64,000 nt of DNA from JBBRRP01 sp038251425 (GTDB lineage Bacteria > Myxococcota_A > Polyangia > Polyangiales > Polyangiaceae): contig JBBSBI010000006.1 in assembly GCA_038251425.1 (NCBI GenBank), forward strand, positions 1 through 64,000. The letters run 5' to 3'. The first letter of the stretch is position 1. Each line of letters opens with the position of its first letter. The position numbers and the translations under genes were made by a program. The notes under the pieces are model-generated. The model did no database searches and was not told where the DNA came from. It was given only the letters and a program-made list of their open reading frames with translations. Below are positions 53,743 to 61,802 of the stretch, one piece after another.

Positions 53743-54597
53743 ATGCAAACCACCCGCTTCGCTCTTCTTTCATCCTTAGTCCTGCTCTTGGAACACAACA
53801 CCGCTCTGGCCCAGACGCCACCAGCCGAGCCCATGGCACCCATTGCTGAGACTCCAACAGCTGAGGCTTCTGCAACGCCTACTCCTGAGCCGGTCGCCGC
53901 GGGAGCCGCCCCCGAAGGACCTGCGTTTGAGCCAGTTGCGGTTGCTCCGGCTGCCGAAGCTCCCGTCGCGGAGGAGACATTTCCGGCTGCTTGGTTCCGA
54001 ATTGATTCGGACAGCTTAGGTCTGCAGCTATGGGCGGGCGCGACGCACCCGCTGACCGACACCATTGGCCTCGCCACGGACCTCTACGCCGTTGGCACCC
54101 TGGGCGAATTCGATATCGGGCCGGCGATCACCGCTGGTTCTTTCGTCATCACGCCGATGCTGGGTGTCCAGGCGGACTGGTTCAATCGTCGCGTGGCCGC
54201 GCTGGTCCCCCAGTTGTATGTTACCGGCGGACCAGAGCCCATCTACACTGAGTTGTGGGTTCAGAATTACGCCTACACCGTGTTCGACAAGTCGGGCGTC
54301 ACCTTAGCCAAAGGATCAACCGGTGGCGGCAACTCGATCTACGTTCGTTGGTTCCTGGACTACAAGCTTGGCAAGTACGCCGCAATTGGTCCGGAAGTTG
54401 AACTCACGTATGCGCTTAACAGCAAGTCAAAGAGCTTTGAAGGTAAGAACCTCGCGAGCTTGCCCGTGGGAGTCAACCTGATGCTCCCCAACTACGGGAA
54501 GGGAAACACCTTCTTTATTTTTGCCGGCTACGAGACCGCGAAGACAGACCCCGACACGAACTTCGTTGGCCGTTTGACCTTCGTGAGAAACTTCTAG
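53743..54597 (+). CDS. Predicted outer-membrane beta-barrel protein
   Basis: 284 aa, ATG with CGGAG nine bases upstream. The signal peptide ends NTALAQ, then an Ala/Pro/Glu-rich linker (to about 80). From residue 85, amphipathic strands alternate and the protein ends in LTFVRNF, with the terminal Phe typical of barrel proteins. FRIDSDSLGLQLWAGATHPL and IYVRWFLDYKLGKYAAIGPEVELTY are barrel-like. It may belong to the DUF6733 group, but I am not sure. A hairpin lies just after the stop. Confidence 0.78.
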   Translation: MQTTRFALLSSLVLLLEHNTALAQTPPAEPMAPIAETPTAEASATPTPEPVAAGAAPEGPAFEPVAVAPAAEAPVAEETFPAAWFRIDSDSLGLQLWAGATHPLTDTIGLATDLYAVGTLGEFDIGPAITAGSFVITPMLGVQADWFNRRVAALVPQLYVTGGPEPIYTELWVQNYAYTVFDKSGVTLAKGSTGGGNSIYVRWFLDYKLGKYAAIGPEVELTYALNSKSKSFEGKNLASLPVGVNLMLPNYGKGNTFFIFAGYETAKTDPDTNFVGRLTFVRNF

Positions 54598-54613
54598 TTT
54601 CAATCGCACAAAC

Positions 54614-54638
54614 CAGAGGGTTGCTCCTCTGAACCCTC
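54614..54638 (+). terminator. Hairpins 3' of the outer-membrane protein gene
   Basis: GAGGGTT pairs with AACCCTC (7-bp stem, 9-base loop, 54616-54638). An alternative CAGAGG/CCTCTG stem overlaps it (54614-54631), so the two exclude each other. It starts 17 bases past the stop. No T-run follows. Confidence 0.35.
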
Positions 54639-54740
54639 GCTGCTCAGCAGCCTAGCCTCCGTTTCGATGGGCGCCAGGCTGTTTTGCAACCGCGCCGCAA
54701 CCACGCGAACATGCTGCGAGGTGCCTCACCAGCCGAGAAC

Positions 54741-54764
54741 AGGTAGTAAGCATGCTTACTATCT
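54741..54764. repeat. Intergenic palindrome, copy 5
   Basis: AGGTAGTAAGCA pairs with TGCTTACTATCT, with one mismatch. It is followed by CTCATCCCAAAAAGGGG; the AAAAGGGG part resembles the tail of the copy 4 flank. It lies between two convergent genes. Confidence 0.93.
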
Positions 54765-54769
54765 CTCAT

Positions 54770-54904
54770 CCCAAAAAGGGGTGCCCGCTCCGCAACACCT
54801 TGCAGACGTCCACCCGTCAAATTGCCGACCCAAAAAGGGGCGCCCCCTTATCAACACCTTCCATAGGTACATCCGTCAGGAGGTGCACGCGTCAAGTTGC
54901 CGAA
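54770..54904. repeat. Imperfect direct repeat, about 60-75 bp, two copies
   Basis: Copies start at CCCAAAAAGGGG (54770 and 54829), share CAACACCTT and CCGTCA, and end in TTGCCGA. Copy 2 has extra bases. It directly follows palindrome copy 5. Confidence 0.8.
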
Positions 54905-54934
54905 TGCAGCCGCTCCAACCGTATGAGAACCTCT

Positions 54935-56176
54935 TCAATACGGCGACGCGGGGGTGAGAGTGCCTGCGTCTGCGGAAACAGTAAGCGGGAGGGGCGTGTT
55001 CACGCCCAAAGGGAATTGCACGGTGTCTCCATCCTGCAAGCGGGCGTAGCGCAAATCTTTGAACGTGAGGCTTTGGCCGGCTTGGCAGCGTTCGGGCACC
55101 TTGGCACCTTCAACAATGTATGCCTGGTTGGCGCCGAGCACTTTGCCCAGCCCCTGGGGATCGATCACGATCGCGGTCGCCTCGCTCACGCCAACGCCAT
55201 AGCTGGTGGTGGCCCAACCATCGACAATCGTGCGTCCCACAAAGCTCATCAGCCGACCAAATCGATCACGCTGCGCAAAGTGGGTGTCCGTGATGACGTT
55301 TTTCAGCGTTGGGAACGCAAGAAAGCCCCGATCTAGCGTGATATTTCCCGAAAACGGATCAGCGAGCGCATCACTCGAAACGGCTGAGCCAGCCAGTGCC
55401 GAGTAGACGAATTCCCCCAAAACGGCCAAGCCCGCACTGGTGCCTCCGATGACTCCGCCGCGCGCATACACCACACGCAGGGCATCCTGAACTGCTGTCC
55501 CCTTCCAAAAGCTGATGTACTCACCTTGATCGCCGCCCGCCAAGAACACGCCTTCCGCGTGCGAGACTCGATAGCGAACGTAATCGCTGTTAGCCAGATC
55601 TTGGTTCGTGACCATGAGCGTCTCGACGGAGTCCGCGCCGCCCATGTCAAACAGATAGCTATTGTAGCCATCCGCGCCGCTGGTTCGGAGGATAACGATA
55701 TCACCATGGGTGATGTAGCCGTTCCACCATTCAAACGCCGCTGTGACATCCGTGCCGCCGCCCATCAAGATCAGGCCTGGGCCCGTAGGTGCCACATTCG
55801 CATCCGCATCATTGCCGGTCAAAAAACGCATAAGATCTGGGGGTACGGGGGGAGATTCCAAACCGTCGTTGAACGTACCGCCGAGACTCGTGGCTATCCC
55901 GCCGCTGCCGCTAACCTGCCCGCCGCTGCCGCTAATCTGCGATGCACCACCGCTGACTGCTGCCTGGACACCACCGCTGACTGCTGCCTGGACACCACCG
56001 GACGCCGCCTCGACGCCACCGGAACCGTTACTGGTGCCGCCACCACTCGCACGGGCTCCACCTGATGAGTTACCATTGACCACGGACGAACCGCCACCCG
56101 CGCAACCCCAAGCTACTGCCACAACAGCGGCTCCCCAAGCTCCACGCACACTCATAAAAGAAACTTGAAAGGCCAT
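54935..56176 (-). CDS. Cyanophycinase-like (S51) peptidase lipoprotein
   Basis: 413 aa from the ATG at 56176, which has GGGAG six bases upstream, better than other in-frame starts (56209, 56155). Lipobox VAWGC, then a Gly/Ser/Ala linker with in-frame DNA repeats (about 55908-55990, e.g. two copies of a VSGGVQAA-type unit). The S51 domain starts near 130: GPGLILMGGGTDVTAAFEWW, GVFLAGGDQGEYISF, and GVIGGTSAGLAVLGE with the nucleophile Ser. Cyanophycinases cut Asp-Arg polymer, and this exported form would act outside the cell, perhaps on peptide or polymer food (inference). No cyanophycin synthetase is nearby. Confidence 0.87.
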   Translation of the reverse strand: MAFQVSFMSVRGAWGAAVVAVAWGCAGGGSSVVNGNSSGGARASGGGTSNGSGGVEAASGGVQAAVSGGVQAAVSGGASQISGSGGQVSGSGGIATSLGGTFNDGLESPPVPPDLMRFLTGNDADANVAPTGPGLILMGGGTDVTAAFEWWNGYITHGDIVILRTSGADGYNSYLFDMGGADSVETLMVTNQDLANSDYVRYRVSHAEGVFLAGGDQGEYISFWKGTAVQDALRVVYARGGVIGGTSAGLAVLGEFVYSALAGSAVSSDALADPFSGNITLDRGFLAFPTLKNVITDTHFAQRDRFGRLMSFVGRTIVDGWATTSYGVGVSEATAIVIDPQGLGKVLGANQAYIVEGAKVPERCQAGQSLTFKDLRYARLQDGDTVQFPLGVNTPLPLTVSADAGTLTPASPY

Positions 56177-56277
56177 CCGGAACTCCCAACACGTCAATAG
56201 CTGTAGCAAGCTGACCCGTGCGCAGTCGCGCGTCAGCAGCGCGCGTAGCTTACCTTCATACGCGACGACGTACGACG

Positions 56278-57099
56278 CTACTCGTGACAGAAAAGCACTT
56301 TGGGTTCGGCTAACCCGGGAAAATTCTGATGCCCGTGTGCCTGAATCTGAACTTGCGTGAGCTCTGCCCGGCGCCCTGGGTCGGGATGGCTGGAGAGAAA
56401 TTCAGGCGGAACAACCGCTTCAGTCGCTAGCTTTCGAAAGAAGCTCGCAAACCCATCCGGCCGAATCTTTGCCGCTTGCAATAGCTCCAGACCCATCCGA
56501 TCCGCGTCAGCTTCCTGCTCACGACTCGCCCGCAGCCCTTCAGCATTCGCGAGCACATAGGCCGGAACCTGCAACGTCGTGTCCCCGAATACCACACCGA
56601 GCGCCGTCCACCCGCCCACCTGACGCAAGATGCTCCGCGTTGAATGCCGCAGCTCAACATGTTGGATCTCGTGTGCCAGCACCGCCGCTAGCTCCTCGCC
56701 ATTCTTTGCTCGCTTGACCAACCCGTAATTGAGCGTGAGAAATCCGCCCGGCAGAGCAAAAGCGTTCACCACATCATCATCGACAACACTCACTTGGTAG
56801 CGAAATGGCGAACCGTTGAGCTGAGTCGTCAGCCGCACCAACAGGCTCGTCACGTAAGCATTGAGCTCCACGTTTTCGCAGCGCTTTGCTGAATGCCGTT
56901 GAGCTTCCGAAAGAGCCTTTCCTATCCCGACATCGAGTTCAGGCGAGAGCATCGGCGTCAACCAGGATGCCACGAGTCCCGCCCCTTTCAGCACCAGCCA
57001 TACCGCCAAACCCAGCCCGGCAAAGATCACGCCGAACTCCAAGAGCGTGCGCCGTGCGCTCATTCCAAAGCCCTGACTTTGCACCGGCTGGTTGTCCAC
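56278..57099 (-). CDS. M48 family zinc metallopeptidase
   Basis: 273 aa, GTG start at 57099. One N-terminal membrane helix (about 18-42). The zinc motif HEIQHVELRH lies in AAVLAHEIQHVELRHSTR, with a downstream Glu in SREQEADADRMGLELL, as in M48 (HtpX/YcaL/BepA-type) peptidases. FALPGGFLTLNYGLV is the typical block ahead of the motif. It is probably an envelope protease with the active site on the periplasmic side. It is divergent from the AIM24-family genes. Confidence 0.92.
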   Translation of the reverse strand: MDNQPVQSQGFGMSARRTLLEFGVIFAGLGLAVWLVLKGAGLVASWLTPMLSPELDVGIGKALSEAQRHSAKRCENVELNAYVTSLLVRLTTQLNGSPFRYQVSVVDDDVVNAFALPGGFLTLNYGLVKRAKNGEELAAVLAHEIQHVELRHSTRSILRQVGGWTALGVVFGDTTLQVPAYVLANAEGLRASREQEADADRMGLELLQAAKIRPDGFASFFRKLATEAVVPPEFLSSHPDPGRRAELTQVQIQAHGHQNFPGLAEPKVLFCHE

Positions 57100-57199
57100 T
57101 TCTAAGAACCTTGCCCTTTACACGGAGAGGAGCGAGCACCAAGCTTGCCACCTGCGCTGGCATTGGGCATAGCACAACGCAGAACATCGGAACCGAGAC

Positions 57200-57898
57200 A
57201 TGCATCACACAATCGAGCACGGCCCCGCGTTTGCGTGGCTGCGAATCCAGTTGGCCCAAGGCGATAGCATCCGCGCCGAGGCCGGGGCCATGGTGATGCG
57301 CACTCCTAACGTGCACATGGAAACGCACCTGAATGCCGGTTACCGGCCGGGGATCTTCCGGGTTATTTGGGCGTTTTTCGTAGCCCTGTTGAGGAAGCTG
57401 CTGGGCGGCGAAACGATGTTCCTCAATGATTTTTCCACGACCGGAGCTAGTGGCGAGGTAGTGTTGGCGCCTTCACTCGCTGGAAGCATTGTCCACAAGC
57501 GTTTGCAGCCCGGGCAGCGGCTATTCGTCCAGGCGGGTGGTTACCTGGCGAGTACCGGCAGCCTGGATACGAAGGTGCGCTTCGGCGGCTTGCGCACGCT
57601 GCTCGGCGGTGAAGGCCTGGTGCTGCTCGAGTGTTCGGGTGAGGGCGATCTGTTCGTGAATGCCTACGGAGGCATCACGCCCATTGAGGTTCGCGGCTCG
57701 CTCACGGTCGATACGGGACACATCGTGGCGTTCGACGGCACGTTGGATTTTAAGGTGGGGAGCGTGGGCGGCATGAAGAGCCTATTTTTGTCGGGCGAAG
57801 GGCTCGTTTGCCGTTTCTTCGGGCAAGGCACCGTGTATATCCAATCTCGCAATGTGACGAGCCTAGCAAGCTGGATTTCGCCCATGCTCCCGGGCTGA
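57200..57898 (+). CDS. AIM24 family protein, paralogue 1
   Basis: 232 aa. Matches the AIM24/TIGR00266 family: IRAEAGAMVMRTPNVHMET, GGETMFLNDF and VFVQAGGYLASTGS-like blocks, with LSGEGLVCRFFGQGTVYIQSRN at the end. These are beta-rich proteins of unknown function; the yeast relative Aim24 is mitochondrial. No signal peptide. It has a hydrophobic insertion (FRVIWAFFVALLRKLLGG) that its two neighbours lack. First of three adjacent paralogues. Gap to the next: 15 bases. Confidence 0.93.
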   Translation: MHHTIEHGPAFAWLRIQLAQGDSIRAEAGAMVMRTPNVHMETHLNAGYRPGIFRVIWAFFVALLRKLLGGETMFLNDFSTTGASGEVVLAPSLAGSIVHKRLQPGQRLFVQAGGYLASTGSLDTKVRFGGLRTLLGGEGLVLLECSGEGDLFVNAYGGITPIEVRGSLTVDTGHIVAFDGTLDFKVGSVGGMKSLFLSGEGLVCRFFGQGTVYIQSRNVTSLASWISPMLPG

Positions 57899-57913
57899 AG
57901 GAAGCGTATCGAC

Positions 57914-58603
57914 ATGCAATTTGAACTGAACTATCGCCCCTCACACTCGCTCGCCACCGCACATCTCGAGCCTGGTGAGACACTGCGCGCAGAAGCCAGC
58001 GCCATGGTGAGCATGACCCGCAATCTGGAAGTCCACACTTCCTTCCGAGGTCGCCCAGGCGCAGGTTTCATACAGAGCCTGAAGCGCGGATTTCTGGGCG
58101 GGGAGAGCTTCTTCACTAATACCTTCACGGCCGTTAGCGGCAAGGGCCATGTTTCATTGGCGCCCAAGCTGTGCGGAGACATGATCGTTCACGAGTTAAC
58201 GTCGTCACACGAGCTATTCATCCAAGGCTCGGGCTACGTGGCCGCTCCAGATAGCGTGGAGCTGGACACTCGCTGGCAAGGATTTAAGGGCTTTTTGTCC
58301 GGGGAATCGCTCTTTTTTCTGCGCGCCTTAGGGCACGGGCCGGTGCTCGTCAATGCTTTCGGCGCCCTCGAAACGATCGATCTCGATGGCGAGCTGATTC
58401 TGGATACTGGGCATCTGGTGGCGTTTACTACCGGCCTTGAATACGAGATCACCAAAGCGAGCGACGGCTGGATCGACAGCTTCCTTTCCGGAGAGGGCTT
58501 CGTCTTGCGCATCTGGGGGCGCGGCAGGCTGTATGTGCAATCGCGCAACCCGGCTGAATATGGCAAGGTTCTCGGTCGCAATCTACCAGCGAGGCAGCAA
58601 TGA
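57914..58603 (+). CDS. AIM24 family protein, paralogue 2
   Basis: 229 aa. Same blocks: LRAEASAMVSMTRNLEVHT, GGESFFTNTFTAVSGKGHVS, FIQGSGYVAAPDSVELDT and SGEGFVLRIWGRGRLYVQ. Overlaps the next gene by four bases (ATGA), so the two are translationally coupled. Sequence identity to its neighbours looks moderate; the shape is the same throughout. Confidence 0.93.
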   Translation: MQFELNYRPSHSLATAHLEPGETLRAEASAMVSMTRNLEVHTSFRGRPGAGFIQSLKRGFLGGESFFTNTFTAVSGKGHVSLAPKLCGDMIVHELTSSHELFIQGSGYVAAPDSVELDTRWQGFKGFLSGESLFFLRALGHGPVLVNAFGALETIDLDGELILDTGHLVAFTTGLEYEITKASDGWIDSFLSGEGFVLRIWGRGRLYVQSRNPAEYGKVLGRNLPARQQ

Positions 58604-59292
58604 AATACGAGATCGAAGGCAGCCCAGATTATGGGCTACTGCGCGTTACGCTGGAGGCGCCTGGCGAACAGGTTGTCGCCGAATCGGGGGCCATGGTCGC
58701 GATGGATTCACAGGTTGAAATCCAAACCAGCGCACGCGGAGGGTTCCTGAGCGCGGCGAAACGCAAGATCCTGGGCGGAGAGTCCATTTTTCAGAACACG
58801 TTCATAGCCAAAGCAGCAGGCCAAAATGTCTGGCTGGCACCCGCTCCTGAGGGTGATCTCCGCGCCATGGCGCTCGCACGGGGGGAAACATTCTTCCTGC
58901 AGAGCGGTGCTTACGTGGCGCACTTGGGCGCCGAGCTCAAGCTGGATACGAAGTGGGGCGGCGTGAAGGGATTCTTCAGCGGCGTTGGCCTATTTTTGCT
59001 GAAAGTCGAGGGGCCCGGCACCGTATTCTTTGGTGGCTACGGCGCGCTCCATCCCGTGGTGGTTGGGCCTGAAGGCTACACCGCAGACACGGGGCATATC
59101 GTGGCCTTCAGCTCAGGGCTCGATTACAGCCTGCGCAGCTTTGGTGGCATGAAAGGCCTCTTTCTATCGGGCGAGGGTCTGATCGCCGACTTCGGCGGCC
59201 ATGGCACCATTTACCTGCAAACTCGCGATCCGCGCTTGCTGGCAGATTTTCTGCACCCATTCCGACCTGTCAGTAGCTCCAACAACAGCTAA
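58600..59292 (+). CDS. AIM24 family protein, paralogue 3
   Basis: 230 aa. VAESGAMVAMDSQVEIQTS, GGESIFQNTFIAKAAGQNV, FLQSGAYVAHLGAELKLDT and SGEGLIADFGGHGTIYLQ show the same family. This form is closest to single-copy members seen in other bacteria. Its last codons (SSSNNS, stop) lie in the first unit of a 27-bp tandem repeat, so repeat changes could alter its C-terminus. Confidence 0.93.
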   Translation: MKYEIEGSPDYGLLRVTLEAPGEQVVAESGAMVAMDSQVEIQTSARGGFLSAAKRKILGGESIFQNTFIAKAAGQNVWLAPAPEGDLRAMALARGETFFLQSGAYVAHLGAELKLDTKWGGVKGFFSGVGLFLLKVEGPGTVFFGGYGALHPVVVGPEGYTADTGHIVAFSSGLDYSLRSFGGMKGLFLSGEGLIADFGGHGTIYLQTRDPRLLADFLHPFRPVSSSNNS

Positions 59293-59351
59293 CGCCGCAG
59301 TAGCTCCAACAACAGCTAACGCCGCGGCAGCTCCAATAACAACTAATACCG
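59271..59351. repeat. 27-bp tandem repeat at the end of AIM24 paralogue 3
   Basis: Two identical units (59271 and 59298) begin CAGTAGCTCCAACAACAGCT and end AACGCCG; a third (59325) differs at a few bases and a decayed fourth ends near 59394. The stop codon lies in unit 1. Since 27 is a multiple of three, unit gain or loss upstream of the stop keeps the frame. Confidence 0.93.
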
Positions 59352-59395
59352 CCGGAAGCCGCCGCTTCACACGGTGGCAATAACAGCTAACACCG

Positions 59396-61006
59396 CTAAC
59401 CAAAATCTGCGGGCAAGAGAGCGCCGATCCCACGCGCCTTCAACTTCGCGCGAGCGCCTTCAAACTTCGGCTCATTCCAAAACATCAGGCAACCATTGCA
59501 GCCCAGGCCGCAACAGCCATCTAAGCCCAAGCGCGGCGACGGACGCACTTCCTTGGAGCGCGCCCGCGCGACTAAGCTGGACGCTGAAATCAGGCCTAAT
59601 TCCGCTTTTTGAGCGTGCTTGTTGGCCTCCAAGAACGCCGCCTGATCAGCGTTCAACACAGCGCGCTTTCGCACCAACGTGCCGACCGGGAGCTTGGCCT
59701 TCAAACGGCTCACATCTTCGGCATGAAACAAAGACAAGGGGACACGGAGCGCGCGCCCGTCGCCCGCGGAGAGCTTCTGCTTCTTCTCCAGAGTCTCAGC
59801 ATCCATGAGCTCGTACAGCCGCAAGCGGACGCATTCGAGGCTGCCGGGCACCAAGAACTCCAGGATATCACCGCCGATCAACCGATTGCGCAATTCCAAG
59901 ACGAGCGCATCCTCTGCCCACTCGCGAATGAAGCCACCAAATTCAAAAGCACTCAGCGACTGACCATTCTCGTAATCGTGGGCCAGATTGGTGAGGCGGC
60001 CATCGTGAAAGCCCAGCGTGTAGCCGCGCGACTTAGTGGTTTCCAGCTCGTTCATGTACGGGCGATAGTCCCAGGCTTCGGGATTGGCGTAGTAGGCATC
60101 AATAGCCTGACGATACGCGCGCGTGACAGAGCCCACGTAGTACTCATTCTTGTTGCGGCCCTCGACCTTCAACGAATCGATCCCCAACTTCAGATACTCG
60201 GAGAGCTTCGGCATGAGGCATAAATCCCGCGAATTCAAGATATATGAGCCGCGTTCATCTTCTTCGATCGGGAAGAGCTGCCCAGGGCGAAATTCCTCCT
60301 CAAGAAAGAACCGAAACTCATCCATGTTCGTGTCGGTGATCTCGAGCACCTCGGTTGAGCCATCAGCTCGGGCAACCTTCAGATTGTACTTCCAACGGCA
60401 GCTGTGCGCGCAGTTCCCCTGATTGCTGCCCCGCTCGGCCATGTAATTACTGAGCAAACAACGGCCGGAGTACGTCATGCACAAGGCTCCGTGCACAAAC
60501 GTCTCCAAGCGAATATTCGGGCAGCGTTCACGGATCTCGGCGAGTTCCTCAAAGCTCACTTCGCGGGAGAGCACGCACAACGCCGCTCCTTGCTTTTGCC
60601 AATAATCCACCGTCAAAAAAGACGCGACGTTAGCCTGAGTTGAAATATGGCGCTCCAGCCAGGGCAGCTCATCTTTAATGTATTGGAACACGCCCGGATC
60701 GGCCACGATCACGCCATCTGGCCGCAAATCGGACAGCACCTCTTTGAACTTGCTCAGCGTTTCGATATCCCGGTTGTGCGTGAACAGGTTCAGCGTGAGA
60801 TAGATGCGTTTCCCTTGAGCGTGCGTGAGTGCGATGCCCTCCGCCAGATCGTCGAGTGAAAACTCGGACTGGGTGCGCAAGGAAAGATCGGGGGTTCCAG
60901 CGTAGACGGCATCGGCACCGTAGAGGAGCGCCGTCTTCAGTCGACTGAGCGAGCCCGCAGGCATGAGGAGTTCACTTTGATGGTGAGGCTTCGAAGGAGT
61001 CGGCAT
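59396..61006 (-). CDS. trhP: U32 family protein, TrhP (YegQ)-like tRNA hydroxylation factor
   Basis: 536 aa from the ATG at 61006. The frame extends on to 61477, but that part is antisense to the cmoA-like gene and looks like no protein. U32 text: ELLMPAGSLSRLKTALLYGADAVYAG, FVHGALCMTYSGRCLLSNYM and GNCAHSCRWKY, with the metal-cluster Cys, and SRDLCLMPKLSEYLKLGIDSLKVEGR. TrhP hydroxylates U34 of tRNA to ho5U, the step ahead of CmoA/CmoB. Being divergent from cmoA-cmoB fits that. Longer than E. coli YegQ (about 450), with a C-terminal extension bearing CCGLGCNGC. Confidence 0.88.
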   Translation of the reverse strand: MPTPSKPHHQSELLMPAGSLSRLKTALLYGADAVYAGTPDLSLRTQSEFSLDDLAEGIALTHAQGKRIYLTLNLFTHNRDIETLSKFKEVLSDLRPDGVIVADPGVFQYIKDELPWLERHISTQANVASFLTVDYWQKQGAALCVLSREVSFEELAEIRERCPNIRLETFVHGALCMTYSGRCLLSNYMAERGSNQGNCAHSCRWKYNLKVARADGSTEVLEITDTNMDEFRFFLEEEFRPGQLFPIEEDERGSYILNSRDLCLMPKLSEYLKLGIDSLKVEGRNKNEYYVGSVTRAYRQAIDAYYANPEAWDYRPYMNELETTKSRGYTLGFHDGRLTNLAHDYENGQSLSAFEFGGFIREWAEDALVLELRNRLIGGDILEFLVPGSLECVRLRLYELMDAETLEKKQKLSAGDGRALRVPLSLFHAEDVSRLKAKLPVGTLVRKRAVLNADQAAFLEANKHAQKAELGLISASSLVARARSKEVRPSPRLGLDGCCGLGCNGCLMFWNEPKFEGARAKLKARGIGALLPADFG

Positions 61007-61069
61007 CGCTAATACTTCCGCTTGGCGACTAGCATACTTCCGTGCCAAAAGTGCCGGGATTGGTCCGAG

Positions 61070-61801
61070 ATGGCTGAGGATAAAGACGAAATTTTCCGCG
61101 AGGAGCTGAAGAACGTTGGAGAGTTCCAGTTCAACGCTAAAGTCGCCAACGTCTTCGACGACATGATTCGTCGCTCTTTGCCAGGTTACTCGACGATTCT
61201 CCAGATGTTGAGCGTGATAGCCGAACGCTTCGCCCAAGCGGACACGCGTATCTATGATCTGGGCTGTTCCTTGGGGGCCGCTACGCTGGCCTTGCACCGC
61301 GGTGCAGGCGCGAAAGGTGTCGAGTTCATTGCGGTCGATGCGAGCGATGCCATGGCGGAGCGTTGCCGCACGGCTCTGGCTTCGCTGGATGGAGGCCAAG
61401 TGCAGATTATCTGCGCAGATGTTCGCGACGTACCCATCGAGAACGCTTCGATCGTTGTGCTGAATTTTACGCTTCAATTTGTGCCCGTCGCTGAGCGTGA
61501 CGCATTATTGATTCGCATAGAACGCGGGCTGCGTCCTGGGGGCGTGCTGGTGCTTTCCGAAAAGCTTGCCTTTCCTGACGCCGACCAAGCCGAGCTGTTT
61601 GCTTCGCTTCACGACAGCTTTCGAAAACAGAACGGCTACAGCGAGCTTGAGATCAGCCAGAAGCGCACGGCGCTTGAAAACGTGCTGTTCAATGAGAGCG
61701 AAGCTGCACATGTCGCTCGCCTAAAGCGCGCTGGGTTCGTGCGCGTTGAGTCCTGGTTTCGTTGTGCCAATTTTGGGTCCTTTCTCGCATTCCGTAACTG
61801 A
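61070..61801 (+). CDS. cmoA: Carboxy-SAM synthase CmoA
   Basis: 243 aa from ATG 61070 (an upstream TTG at 61022 is in frame but has little support). FNAKVANVFDDMIRRSLPGYSTI is the CmoA signature, followed by the SAM site YDLGCSLGAATLALHR and VLNFTLQFVP. CmoA makes carboxy-SAM from prephenate and SAM, used by CmoB to finish cmo5U34 in tRNA. Length as in E. coli (247). The stop overlaps or abuts cmoB (1-base gap). Confidence 0.94.
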   Translation: MAEDKDEIFREELKNVGEFQFNAKVANVFDDMIRRSLPGYSTILQMLSVIAERFAQADTRIYDLGCSLGAATLALHRGAGAKGVEFIAVDASDAMAERCRTALASLDGGQVQIICADVRDVPIENASIVVLNFTLQFVPVAERDALLIRIERGLRPGGVLVLSEKLAFPDADQAELFASLHDSFRKQNGYSELEISQKRTALENVLFNESEAAHVARLKRAGFVRVESWFRCANFGSFLAFRN

Positions 61802-61802
61802 A

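Noticed and set aside
59271..59351. CRISPR-like array
   Set aside because: The repeats are directly adjacent with no spacers, so it is a simple tandem repeat.
61007..61477. N-terminal extension of the U32 protein (157 residues more)
   Set aside because: It is antisense to the cmoA-like gene and has no family text; the ATG at 61006 begins the conserved domain.
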